From Norana najaformis (taxonomy: Eukaryota > Annelida > Clitellata > Crassiclitellata > Hormogastridae): 64,000 nucleotides of DNA. The DNA is taken from positions 21,996,488 through 22,060,487 of the forward strand of contig OZ029917.1 in the NCBI GenBank assembly GCA_964023275.1, written 5' to 3'. A model generated the notes under the pieces. That model was not told the DNA's origin. It did not search any database and saw only the letters and a program-made list of their open reading frames with translations. The position numbers were made by a program, and so were the translations under genes. Positions 61,501 to 64,000 of the stretch are shown piece by piece. Each line of letters starts with the position of its first letter. The first letter of the stretch is position 1.

Positions 61501-61864
61501 GTTATCATCAAACATCATCATCAAGTAATCATGGTCACTGCTGCCACCGTTGTCATTATTACCTCTAGGGCCAATCATTATCGTCGTTGTCATCGTCTCT
61601 GTGGTCATTATAGACGTCATCCACTGTCTACTGCGCAGAAGCGAGTAAATCAATGACTTTTGCATCCGTGTGAAAAGTGCGCTACAGAGGCTGGGCTCTT
61701 TGTCTTGCTCATTAATCTTGGCCACTGTGAAACTGCACAGGTCGGTGGTTGACCAATTGGTTGCTGGTCAAGCGGTCATTCCTGAGGCCTTCAGCTCCGT
61801 CACTATCTACTTCAGTGACATCTGTGGCTTTACGAAACTCGCGGCGTCAATGACTCCAATGCAG
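31482..61864 (+). CDS. Receptor guanylate cyclase (NPR/speract-receptor type), partial gene
   Basis: Sixteen exons join into 2307 nt, 769 codons, with no stop and matching phases at all fifteen junctions. Members of this family make cGMP from GTP at the inner face of the plasma membrane when a peptide binds outside. In the visible protein, residues 1 to about 344 are the ANF-receptor domain, about 345-370 the membrane segment, 371-402 the juxtamembrane stretch, about 403-681 the kinase-homology domain, 681-728 the dimerisation helix and 728-769 the start of the cyclase catalytic domain. The kinase-homology domain keeps the VALK lysine and DFG, but HRD is HGN, as is usual in this pseudokinase. 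Sequons NVT, NYT, NAS and NKS lie outside. The N-terminus (signal peptide, about 100 residues) and most of the cyclase domain are not found; the latter should lie beyond 64000. The exact orthologue group cannot be told by eye. Confidence 0.93.
31903..32065 (-). mobile_element. tRNA-derived SINE (family S2), inverted copy
   Basis: The reverse complement carries GTGTTCGGCTTGCAACG (A-box region) and an exact B box GGTTCGATCC (32006-32015), then GACCTTGAGCA and the end block TAGTGGCGCCTAAT. It is in the first visible intron, opposite to the copy at 32336-32520. Confidence 0.8.
32336..32520 (+). mobile_element. tRNA-derived SINE (family S2)
   Basis: Has GGATAGAGCGCTCGGCTTGT (A-box region), the B box GGTTCGATCC at 32384-32393, the body block GGACCTTGAGCAAGTCCTTC and the 3' block GTAGTGGCGCCTAATAAATG, with an AATAAT tail. 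Same family as the inverted copy at 31903-32065. Confidence 0.82.
32579..32725 (+). CDS. Cyclase exon b: ligand-binding domain
   Basis: The acceptor is CCATTGGTAG and the donor CCACA|GTATGT. With the split codon it reads IYIFLGE, then [12 protein letters not shown] and [11 protein letters not shown], the central strand-helix-strand of the ANF-receptor domain. Phase 1 in, phase 1 out. Confidence 0.95.
33201..33376 (+). CDS. Cyclase exon c: ligand-binding domain
   Basis: The acceptor is TATATGCAG and the donor AAG|GTTAGC. It reads [13 protein letters not shown], then [20 protein letters not shown] and NPFMLPKK, matching the hinge and helix region before the second lobe. Phase 1 in, phase 0 out. 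Confidence 0.95.
34277..34453. repeat. Dispersed repeat R split by an S1 SINE fragment
   Basis: Outer parts (34277-34315 and about 34392-34453) align with 21922-22014. The middle (34316-34393) is the 3' end of SINE S1, with AATTCATTG, AATGAGCAGGGTCGAGGCCA and a CATTTATATT tail. This is a filled site beside an empty site in the same window, inside a cyclase intron. Confidence 0.65.
34500..34640 (-). mobile_element. tRNA-like sequence, probable SINE remnant
   Basis: The minus strand contains TATTGGTAGCGCATTTGTTC followed by TGTAATCAAACGATTTCAGACTCC-like bases, which resemble the D-arm, anticodon arm and T-arm of a tRNA with a decayed B box. The plus-strand frame 34424-34648 is the antisense of this and is not a gene. 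Confidence 0.4.
34707..34842 (+). CDS. Cyclase exon d: ligand-binding domain
   Basis: The acceptor is GTTATAG and the donor ACAA|GTGAGC. It reads [20 protein letters not shown], the strongly conserved helix of the second lobe, then [11 protein letters not shown]. Phase 0 in, phase 1 out. Confidence 0.95.
34843..37574. other. Cyclase intron; no second gene
   Basis: Contains a CTT/TGTTCTT-rich stretch (34970-35100), word-repeat DNA near 35945-36070 (CAGCCGATTTATCACAGGAC and variants), a TATATAATATAT stretch near 36090-36135 and a TGTCTG-rich tract at 37325-37500. None of the short frames is supported. Confidence 0.5.
37575..37738 (+). CDS. Cyclase exon e: ligand-binding domain
   Basis: The acceptor is GTGTGCAG; the donor, TACCA|GTACGA, is weak but phase-correct. 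It reads [20 protein letters not shown], the GxxGxxxIDxNGD motif of the family, then [13 protein letters not shown]. Sequons NYT and NAS are visible. Phase 1 in, phase 0 out. Confidence 0.92.
37739..38328. other. Cyclase intron with GTAATC tract
   Basis: A CGTAATCGTAATC repeat (37899-37923) looks like the inverted 3' tail of family L-C. An imperfect palindromic TATAATA region (37780-38250) contains matching GTCCTATCATAGACGAGGTG and CACCTCGTTTATAATAGGAC blocks (about 37820 and 38176). Confidence 0.5.
38329..38371. repeat. CA dinucleotide microsatellite
   Basis: Pure CACACA run. The cysteine/valine-rich minus-strand frames here are artefacts. Confidence 0.95.
38723..38797. repeat. AAT-ATT palindromic microsatellite, left copy
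   Basis: AAT repeats, then ATATGATTATTATTATTACT and ATTATATATGATT. The same arrangement recurs at 39850-39983 on the other side of the ORF 38798-39823. Confidence 0.85.
38798..39823 (+). CDS. Unassigned long ORF in the cyclase intron, probable mobile-element protein
   Basis: The frame is open for 341 codons plus a stop, from just after a TAA at 38795; no ATG is near its beginning. The early part reads [20 protein letters not shown] and [20 protein letters not shown]. This pattern reminds me of capsid-like proteins of invertebrate retroelements, but I cannot assign a family. The rest is charged and low in complexity, with an acidic run ([11 protein letters not shown]) and no zinc knuckle. The C-terminus is encoded by a copy of the minisatellite seen at 56585-60150, so it may not be the native end. 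AAT/ATT microsatellites flank both sides. Codon use is richer in C and G than its surroundings. Confidence 0.45.
   Translation: MIKASINQESFSLIKKIGHHLTQVSGDKRETSFLFQRLSIAIQRSNAIAFNGTFLEPDLSEDWQFQRTITGRKTASDQCDEHSTTDHASSLPHNFPCPLPDREQLSPRNLPSMEEEAIEFSYDKAFTMVNRRKDERYLKDLVQKRQSDEFMISELTLDATSESTLSQIKFFIDNNTTKNKTAEIKEGEKGVPEAKIKEKERTWNWSSRPSRRAPTDPLGQGATPPVEGQPAGRGRGDVDARVSEAHDACAFEADDDGDEEEGVGGARCSSDPHRKFSRSIEETPTERSTLTRPLTQGCFFTTALKDKITRFGGAASRPVSSVPAWTPQQLVAPATIDLFHN
39795..39850 (-). repeat. Minisatellite unit, isolated inverted copy
   Basis: Reads CAATAGATTTGTTTCATAAT, then TGAAGTGACGTAACAATAGATTTG, which is the reverse complement of one and a half units of the array at 56585-60150. Confidence 0.8.
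39851..39983. repeat. AAT-ATT palindromic microsatellite, right copy
   Basis: AAT units, ATATGATTATTATTATTACT, two ATTATATATGATT blocks and an ATT run that ends exactly where the CACTGGCCAACACA sequence begins. Confidence 0.9.
39984..42380 (-). mobile_element. Candidate boundaries of the element carrying the 567-codon ORF
   Basis: The non-repetitive segment starts abruptly at 39984 (CACTGGCCAACACA) after an ATT run and ends near 42380 before another CTATTATATATGATTATTATT run. I could not find an inverted copy of CACTGGCCAACACA at the right side, so it is not shown to be a terminal-inverted-repeat element. Insertion into, or copying together with, the microsatellite is possible. Confidence 0.4.
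40299..42002 (-). CDS. Intronless 567-aa protein, zinc-cysteine family repeated in invertebrate genomes
   Basis: Fully open from ATG (42000-42002) to TAA (40299), with no frameshift, in sharp contrast to the LINE relics. The N-terminus has C16-x2-C19, C60-x2-C63 and C96-x2-C99 pairs, suggesting zinc-binding fingers ([29 protein letters not shown]). Then come [15 protein letters not shown], an acidic serine-rich linker (about residues 152-172), [52 protein letters not shown] and near the end [21 protein letters not shown] recognise this pattern from many near-identical multi-copy hypothetical proteins in arthropods and other invertebrates, which points to a mobile-element protein, perhaps a diverged transposase with His/Asp/Glu-rich core motifs. 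The function is not established. It lies antisense in a cyclase intron. Confidence 0.8.
   Translation of the reverse strand: MATSRRSCINHPDIFCYICGEYTLKANRKPISEFVKRAYVGYFGVKLGDQDKQWAPHTVCKTCIEQLRHWTIGKRSCLKFGVPMVWREQINHFDNCYFCMVNIIGLNRNNRHKLSYPDIPSARRPVPHSDIVPVPPFRELPKLSYDETCMSNIGQDDESEESGGSDSDFQSTSHSERFDQKELSDLIRDLNLSKESSELLASRLKEKNALQPGTKITIYRNREKDLLPFFTEDNNLVFCNDISNLLKKIGLSDYSPDEWRLFIDSSKRSLKCVLLNNGNKFGSIPIGHSTRMKEEYNAISLVLEKIKYKEHQWVICVDLKMVNFLLGQQSGYTKYPCFLCLWDSRAKHEHWTRKDWPSRKDMVVGAQNVIKESLVARDRIILPPLHIKLGLMKQFVRALNKEGSCFEYIVHKLPGITMEKLKAGIFDGPQIRQLMNDPLFIPSMNEIESCAWSSFVLVTKKFLGNKKADNYAQLVEDMLLHFNKLGCNMSIKVHYLHSHLDRFPENLGDFSEEQGERFHQDIKTMENRYQGRWDAHMMADYCWNIMRDCSGRCHTRKSYKRSFFGVE
42381..42430. 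repeat. ATT microsatellite (LINE tail)
   Basis: An ATT run with ATC variants; it forms the tail of the minus-strand LINE that follows and resembles the block at 39905-39983. Confidence 0.85.
42431..43880 (-). mobile_element. LINE with reverse-transcriptase remnants (family L-D, L2/CR1-like)
   Basis: On the minus strand: [20 protein letters not shown] (43740-43800), [20 protein letters not shown] (RT motif A, catalytic aspartate present), a gap and frameshift, [20 protein letters not shown] (motif B), [13 protein letters not shown] (motif C with both aspartates), [20 protein letters not shown], and [15 protein letters not shown]. The 3' region runs to the ATT tail at 42430. Two frameshifts near 43480 and 43600 disable it. 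It interrupts the cyclase intron upstream of exon f. Confidence 0.87.
44147..44252 (+). CDS. Cyclase exon f: membrane-proximal extracellular segment
   Basis: The acceptor is GTTGTTTTCAG and the donor CCAA|GTGGGT. It reads [15 protein letters not shown], then [17 protein letters not shown]. The WPNG and the cysteine pair just before the membrane are typical of receptor guanylate cyclases. The sequon NKS is present. Phase 0 in, phase 1 out. Confidence 0.93.
44253..45229. other. Cyclase intron, nothing recognised
   Basis: No clear gene or repeat other than AT-rich DNA. Confidence 0.5.
45230..45860 (+). mobile_element. RTE-like LINE C-terminal fragment
   Basis: Across several frames: [34 protein letters not shown], then the RRILHISW region, the KWTGHV-like block, [11 protein letters not shown]-like, and [16 protein letters not shown] near 45750. 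These are the domains after the RT in RTE-like and related LINEs (the order YGSETW, RWLRRILxISWxD, GRPRKxW). It ends in AAGTAAGTA at about 45850. Many stops; a relic. Confidence 0.75.
46020..46200 (-). mobile_element. LINE 3' end (family L-C), inverted
   Basis: The reverse complement of the 63430-63630 block, recognised by GATTGTAATCTTAATCGTAA, then AGATTTCTACAGCG, ATCGAT, GGTTCCTGGTCAAGATCCAA and CAGTCAGACAGT. Confidence 0.65.
46201..47116. other. Cyclase intron, nothing recognised
   Basis: Repeated CTGTTATTTT words near 46975-47040. The 46852-47046 frame has no motif. Confidence 0.45.
47117..47195 (+). CDS. Cyclase exon g: transmembrane segment
   Basis: The acceptor is TTTTCGCAACAG and the donor TATAG|GTAATA. 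It reads [16 protein letters not shown], then [10 protein letters not shown] with the split last codon: one hydrophobic span with a basic residue after it. Its 79 nt and phases (1 in, 2 out) fit exactly between exons f and h, which confirms a tiny exon that open-frame calling would miss. Confidence 0.9.
47440..47500. repeat. TATG/CGTA tract
   Basis: Short run of GTATGTATGTACGTATG units in the intron after the transmembrane exon. Confidence 0.85.
47690..47945 (+). mobile_element. Reverse-transcriptase scrap and CTT/CTC triplet tract
   Basis: The frame reads [14 protein letters not shown], then [12 protein letters not shown], and in another frame [10 protein letters not shown], which are RT motif A and motif B of a LINE. 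It passes directly into a CTT/CTC triplet run at 47880-47945. In-frame stops are present. Confidence 0.7.
47946..48555. other. Cyclase intron, nothing recognised
   Basis: No supported gene; short frames only. Confidence 0.45.
48556..48665 (-). mobile_element. LINE C-terminal scrap
   Basis: The minus frame reads [20 protein letters not shown], then [13 protein letters not shown], the GPxLWNSLPxxL...FKxxLKxxL end motif of L2/CR1-like LINEs. Confidence 0.7.
48666..49924. other. Cyclase intron, nothing recognised
   Basis: A small GCT run near 49300. The overlapping frames at 49101-49715 have no motif and probably arise by chance. Confidence 0.45.
49925..50018 (+). CDS. Cyclase exon h: juxtamembrane segment
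   Basis: The acceptor is GCTCTCTTTGCAG and the donor AAG|GTACCA. Starting with the split codon it reads [20 protein letters not shown], then [12 protein letters not shown]. The LLWRIxxEDI pattern is the known start of the intracellular part. Phase 2 in, phase 0 out. Confidence 0.92.
50019..50434. other. Cyclase intron, nothing recognised
   Basis: No repeat or gene identified before the LINE. Confidence 0.4.
50435..52012 (+). mobile_element. LINE with nearly full reverse transcriptase (family L-B)
   Basis: The most complete RT here. It starts in the RT fingers (50460-50630, [16 protein letters not shown]). Then [40 protein letters not shown] (motif A, aspartate present), [18 protein letters not shown] in another frame (motif B), and VHQYADDT (motif C, 51054-51076). 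Next come [60 protein letters not shown], and [20 protein letters not shown]. The 3' end at 51990-52012 is an AATTAC repeat. At least three frameshifts; no endonuclease part. It lies entirely in a cyclase intron, same strand as the gene. Confidence 0.9.
52266..52421 (+). CDS. Cyclase exon i: kinase-homology domain, N lobe
   Basis: The acceptor is CATACTTTTCAG and the donor CTG|GTAGGG. It reads [20 protein letters not shown], then [20 protein letters not shown]. The lysine of VALK is present; the glycine loop is degenerate, as usual for this pseudokinase. Phase 0 both sides. Confidence 0.95.
52895..52990 (-). mobile_element. LINE fragment (family L-B)
   Basis: The reverse complement aligns with 51605-51700: CCATTCAGCAG, GTTCAAGATC, TAACNCTTANGCGTAATTGT and CTCTGCTCCATCAT. 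Only about 95 bp, both ends lost. Confidence 0.7.
53217..53304. repeat. GAT/GAC/AAT/AAC triplet microsatellite
   Basis: A compound triplet run giving poly-D/poly-N. The plus frame 53211-53531 is a repeat artefact, with no splice link to the cyclase. Confidence 0.93.
53641..53745 (+). CDS. Cyclase exon j: kinase-homology domain
   Basis: The acceptor is CTGCTTTCAG. It reads [20 protein letters not shown], then [15 protein letters not shown], the hinge region. The next exon starts with DIL, so the join must fall right after CAG at 53745. That gives the donor GCAACG, a GC-AG intron; the nearest GT (53751) would break the frame. Phase 0 both sides. Confidence 0.93.
54055..54120. repeat. CAGT/AATC tract
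   Basis: Runs of ATCAATCAGTCA, CCAACCAACCA and CAGTCAGTCAGT in the intron after exon j. Confidence 0.85.
54260..54331 (+). CDS. Cyclase exon k: kinase-homology domain
   Basis: The acceptor is TCTTTCGTTTAG and the donor AAG|GTCTGT. It reads [20 protein letters not shown], then DLIK, the helix before the catalytic loop. 24 codons, phase 0 both sides. Confidence 0.93.
54332..54952. other. Cyclase intron, nothing recognised
   Basis: No gene or repeat identified. Confidence 0.45.
54953..55118 (+). CDS. Cyclase exon l: kinase-homology domain, catalytic-loop region
   Basis: The acceptor is GTTGTGATCCAG and the donor CGAA|GTCAGT. It reads [20 protein letters not shown], then [16 protein letters not shown]. 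The HRD motif is HGN, so the catalytic aspartate is missing, while ADFG is kept; both are usual in receptor cyclases. Phase 0 in, phase 1 out. Confidence 0.95.
55521..55560. repeat. ATC triplet microsatellite
   Basis: CATCATCAT run preceded by AATC-rich sequence, in the intron after exon l. Confidence 0.9.
55762..55917 (+). CDS. Cyclase exon m: kinase-homology domain, C lobe
   Basis: The acceptor is GGGTTTCTTTAG and the donor TCCG|GTAAGT. It reads [17 protein letters not shown], then [20 protein letters not shown] and [14 protein letters not shown] and GDVFxFxIILxEI are family hallmarks. Phase 1 both sides. Confidence 0.95.
55918..56584. other. Cyclase intron, unique part
   Basis: No repeat or gene recognised before the minisatellite begins. 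Confidence 0.5.
56585..57110. repeat. Minisatellite array, first block
   Basis: Units of about 72 bp made of two related halves. One has TTCAATTATGAAACAAATCT then ATTGTTAATTCG; the other has TTTGAATTATGAAACGAATA then CAGGCCTATTGTTACGTCAC. Seven or so diverged units are seen, some with deletions. TTACGTCA, a CRE-like word, recurs in most units. Confidence 0.9.
57111..57797 (-). mobile_element. LINE fragment inserted in the minisatellite (L-A/L2-like)
   Basis: Minus frames give [20 protein letters not shown] (57700-57780), [20 protein letters not shown] (57570-57630), [17 protein letters not shown], and the end domain [20 protein letters not shown], then a TAAG tail at 57108-57120 with the block CCATCGGCTGAGCGAGGAAT, as at 4290. 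The 145-codon frame 57222-57659 is intact but lacks the catalytic domains. Confidence 0.85.
57798..58290. repeat. Minisatellite array, second block
   Basis: The same 72-bp units continue, with a 65-bp unrelated insert at 58198-58262 (GTCATCATCAAGAACCATGG ...), then ends at the RTE-like fragment. Confidence 0.9.
58291..59840 (-). mobile_element. RTE-like LINE C-terminal fragment, itself interrupted
   Basis: The minus strand from 59840: [15 protein letters not shown]-like ([16 protein letters not shown] near 59480-59530), [15 protein letters not shown] (59420-59460), the [15 protein letters not shown] region (59350-59400), then a break at 59279. After the inserted element it resumes at 58434 with [20 protein letters not shown] and [17 protein letters not shown]. 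This is the order [13 protein letters not shown]...NEEVL...GHxLR...GRPR...ML.D of RTE-like LINE C-termini. Dead. Confidence 0.8.
58435..59278. mobile_element. Element with inverted word-repeat ends, about 840 bp
   Basis: The left end is GGACAAATCCCCCCCGGACA followed by more GGACATTTCCCC words (58441-58560). The right end (59173-59278) carries GGGGGAAATGTCCGGG, GGGTATTTACCCAGG and GGGGAAATGTCCGGGG in inverted sense and ends CTCCTAG. The AT-rich middle has no long ORF. It splits the RTE-like fragment; the flanks share TCTTCTTCTTG on both sides, which may be a target duplication or simply repeated CTT. Non-autonomous DNA transposon is the likeliest class. Confidence 0.65.
59868..60150. repeat. 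Minisatellite array, third block
   Basis: Resumes with TTATGAAACGAATACAGGCC and about three units up to TTGTTACGTCATTCAATTT. Confidence 0.9.
60151..60350. repeat. ATT/GTT/ACT triplet tract
   Basis: TTATTATTATT, GTTGTTGTTA and CTACTACTACCACTACAACAAC runs up to the acceptor of exon n. Confidence 0.9.
60356..60536 (+). CDS. Cyclase exon n: end of kinase-homology domain
   Basis: The acceptor is CAATAATTTCAG and the donor GGAAT|GTGAGC. It reads [20 protein letters not shown], then [20 protein letters not shown]. CWxExPxxRPxF is the kinase-fold end motif. Phase 1 in, phase 2 out. Confidence 0.95.
60934..61074 (+). CDS. Cyclase exon o: dimerisation coiled coil
   Basis: The acceptor is AATTGTTTAG and the donor CCTAA|GTATAC. 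It reads [20 protein letters not shown], then [20 protein letters not shown] and LLRMLP, the very conserved signalling helix before the cyclase domain. Phase 2 in, phase 2 out. Confidence 0.96.
61085..61128. repeat. Minisatellite half-unit just after exon o
   Basis: TGTTTGAATTATGAAACGAA, then TACAAGCCTATTGTT, lying about 11 bases after the splice donor. Confidence 0.85.
61129..61740. other. Cyclase intron with AAAT and ATC microsatellites
   Basis: ATC/CAC triplets (61335-61370) and AAATAAAT runs (61420-61495). No gene. Confidence 0.7.
61741..61864 (+). CDS. Cyclase exon p: start of guanylate cyclase domain
   Basis: The acceptor is AACTGCACAG and the donor ATGCAG|GTGTGT. It reads [20 protein letters not shown], then [28 protein letters not shown] carries the first metal-binding aspartate. 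Phase 2 in, phase 0 out. The rest of the catalytic domain is not found up to 64000. Confidence 0.96.
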
Positions 61865-61984
61865 GTGTGTACAATATAGTCAAGGGCATCGGCACATTCC
61901 AGCGGTTAATTTCGGTTGGGTTAAAAAGTCCTGGGAGGTCTGCTGGGAAGGTAAGGGAAAAGGCAAGTCATTCACTCTAGTGTA

Positions 61985-62380
61985 ATCGTAATCGTAATTC
62001 CGAGATTTCTACAGCACCCAACGAAAGCCGCGCCGCGGGGACCAGCTTATTCACAGGCGCTCAGTCAAAACAAAATCGATAGGCAAAAGGGTTCGGTTTC
62101 AGATCAAGATCCAAAAGTCAGATGGAGACACAGCGTGGCAGCTACGAGGGGTGGTGTTTGGGGTTGGAGAGGAGAGAGAGATAAGAAGAAGAAGGGGTGT
62201 CAGGGTAGGATCTGTGAAAGAGGAATGTTTTGAGTTTTGAGTGAAAGGCCGAAGCAGAAATTCTATCAACAACTGAAAAGGTTATCAATAGGTAAACCAT
62301 GAAAACTGCAATCCGAAATTTCGTTGACTTGGAAACACCAACTAAAAGTCGTAGAAAACACAATCTTCCTAACTTGGCCG
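61985..62380 (-). mobile_element. LINE C-terminus and 3' end (family L-C)
   Basis: The minus frame contains RISASAFHSKLKTFLFHRSY (62200-62270), the FKSKLKTxLF end motif of L2-like LINEs, followed by the L-C 3' block (GGATCTTGATCTGAAACC, CGATTTTGTTTTGACTGAGC) and a GATTAC tail at 61982-62000. Confidence 0.75.
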
Positions 62381-62734
62381 TCATTCTAGTTTGGCTCGCC
62401 TATGCCCCCACCACTCTCAAAACTGTGCCAACGGAGTTTTACGCATTCAGTTTAACGTTTTCAGAGAAATACTTGAAAAGAATAAACAGTACACGAATTT
62501 GTAAAGATATCTTTCAGAAATGCAGGCCTAGGAGAGAAGAAGAAATAGGTAATGCTTGCCGGTCGATGGTCTAGTGGAACGTTATTAAAATAGTTGACGT
62601 GGTTAAAATAGTTGATGTGATTAAATAATTAAAGTGATTAAAATAGTTGACATCGCTTATACTGGACTGCAGGTCAGCAGGTCCAGGGATGTAATCCAAT
62701 ACCGACAGATGACTAAAGATGACTAAAGATTATT
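62381..62734. other. Intron or flank, nothing recognised
   Basis: Contains repeated TTAAAATAGTTGA words at 62584-62655. No cyclase exon found. Confidence 0.45.
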
Positions 62735-62935
62735 GTTCCAAAAATGTAAATGTACATGTTTTTCTATAGCGACCATATGGCGTCGACCCTGCTCAAAGTT
62801 AAATGAATTAATCGGAAGAGATCCTTCGCCACCGCTGCTCATTTGAATGGCATCACGCCATTTACGGTCCACGTACATGGATCGTACTACCCCGAGATTC
62901 AACTCTCTGAAATAAGCCATGATGTTCTTTAGCGA
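62735..62935 (-). mobile_element. SINE copy (family S1)
   Basis: Inverted S1 body: AAAATGTAAATGTACATG tail, GCGTCGACCCTGCTCA, CACCGCTGC, AATGGCATCACGCCATTTA and CCCCGAGATT blocks, as at 9885-10080. Confidence 0.7.
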
Positions 62936-63219
62936 ACCCAGTTCGAAAATGATAGAAAAGTGATCGAGGGTCATCTGCTTTTATTTGCCGAGGCTAAGAA
63001 AAAGACGTTGGTAACGCTTCAAACCCATGGCCCCTCTCTAGGTCTGATTGAGACAAATCTAGCCACAGGGCTTTACGCCATGCTTGATATAGGCCTAGGT
63101 GCGATGTGTAGGCCTAATGAAACTTAGGTTCCACCCTGATCCATCCAGTCCGCTGCCTTGCCATTTCTCTCAGCTTAAACATAACCCGCTCTAACAGCTC
63201 CTTTCCTCCTTCTCTCTCT

Positions 63220-63372
63220 GGTCTTCTGGCAACCGGACTTGGTTCTTGACATGACATCTTTGGACAACCCCACTGACTTGACGCAGCGCTCGTAAATAAG
63301 GTGGTGCCCTACGCTTAACTTTTAATAGTGCTGCAGAAATTAGGAGATTACGATTACGATAGGTTATTTATG
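63220..63372 (+). mobile_element. LINE 3' end scrap with GATTAC tail
   Basis: AGCGCTCGTAAATAAGGTGG, then GTGCTGCAGAAAT and GGAGATTACGATTACGATAG, similar to the end of the L-C copies. Confidence 0.5.
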
Positions 63373-63399
63373 GTGGTGGCGAACTTGCACCTTAATATG

Positions 63400-63645
63400 A
63401 CGACCTCGATCTCTGCCAGTCCTGATTCTTCCCCTTCCCCTTATCTCTCTTCTCGCTTCAATTTCAAACAGCATCCACCGTAGCCGTCCGACTGTCTGAG
63501 TGCCTGACTCCTGGATCTTGACCTGGAACCGAACCCTTTTGCCTATCGATTTTGTTTTGACTGAGCGCCTGTGAATAAGCTGGTTCCCGCGACTTAGCTT
63601 TTGTTGAGCGCTGTAGAAATCTCGAGATTACCTTGACATTGCCAA
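63400..63645 (+). mobile_element. LINE 3' end (family L-C)
   Basis: The reference copy for the L-C blocks: CTGGATCTTGACCTGGAACC, GCCTATCGATTTTG, TTTTGACTGAGCGCCTGTGA, TTAGCTTTTGTTGAGCGCTG, TAGAAATCTCGAGATTAC. Confidence 0.7.
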
Positions 63646-63871
63646 ATAATGGCTAACCCATCCACTTCTCCGCTACTCTCGTCCCATCTTTGTTGCCACT
63701 ATACACAAATTCATCTGACCAGTCTCATCAATAGCTTTCCATTCGCCAGATGGACCCATCTTCAACGAGAGTCAAGCCAACTGTGAGTTATGCCTATCAC
63801 AAGACAATTAAGTTCCTCAACCGTCATCCGCCGCTTTCCTGTATAATTGCCTTTCCTGCTTTCATGCATAT

Positions 63872-63994
63872 AATTATGCATGTATGCATGCATGTAGGTA
63901 TGTGTGTATGTATGTATTATGTACGTATGTATGTATTATGTACTGTATGTATGTATGTATGTATTATGTATGCAAACATTCATGCATATCTGCC
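63872..63994. repeat. TATG microsatellite
   Basis: GTATGTATTATGTACGTATG-type units run to the window edge. Confidence 0.9.
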
Positions 63995-64000
63995 TGTCTG

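Noticed and set aside
61865-64000. Next cyclase exon with the GDAYM motif
   Set aside because: Looked for the conserved VETIGDAYM block in all plus frames by eye and did not find it; it probably lies past 64000.

Overview
This is animal nuclear DNA, most likely from a marine invertebrate. It has a gene split into short exons by introns full of transposon debris, many simple-sequence repeats, several LINE and SINE families, and no bacterial-style operons. The short word TAGGCCTA recurs throughout; I associate it with ambulacrarian genomes, but that is only an impression and the species is not established.

One host gene is clear. On the + strand, from 31482 to the right edge, sixteen exons encode a single-pass receptor guanylate cyclase of the natriuretic-peptide/speract receptor type. 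I joined them by hand from splice sites and reading phases. The visible coding sequence is 2307 nt (769 codons), with the phase kept at every junction. In order it holds most of the extracellular ANF-type ligand-binding domain (31482-44252), one transmembrane exon (47117-47195), a juxtamembrane exon (49925-50018), the pseudokinase domain (52266-60536), the dimerisation coiled coil (60934-61074) and the start of the cyclase domain (61741-61864). The signal peptide and first part of the ligand-binding domain, and most of the cyclase domain, are not found in the window.

Left of this gene (1-31400) I find no convincing host gene. The region holds decayed LINE copies (L2/CR1-like and RTE-like), SINEs, a DNA-transposon-like unit at 17163-18552, long tetranucleotide arrays, a 0.5 kb polypurine tract (28500-29035) and a near-perfect 79-bp hairpin (30727-30899).

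The introns of the cyclase gene hold the rest. Two opposite tRNA-derived SINEs lie in the first visible intron. The 37738-44147 intron carries an intact intronless 567-codon ORF (40299-42002, minus) of a zinc-cysteine family repeated in many invertebrates, a second long ORF of unknown type (38798-39823), and a LINE. A nested structure fills the 55917-60356 intron: a minisatellite of about 72 bp is broken by two LINE fragments, one of which is itself broken by an element with inverted-repeat ends. The same minisatellite unit also ends the ORF at 38798-39823.

LINE families are labelled here for cross-reference only. L-A contains the DIRRIR motif and has TAAG or ATC tails. L-B has an AATTAC tail. 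L-C has a GATTAC tail. L-D has an ATT tail. RTE means RTE-like. S1 and S2 are two SINE families. All family calls come from reading translated motifs and comparing copies within this window by eye.
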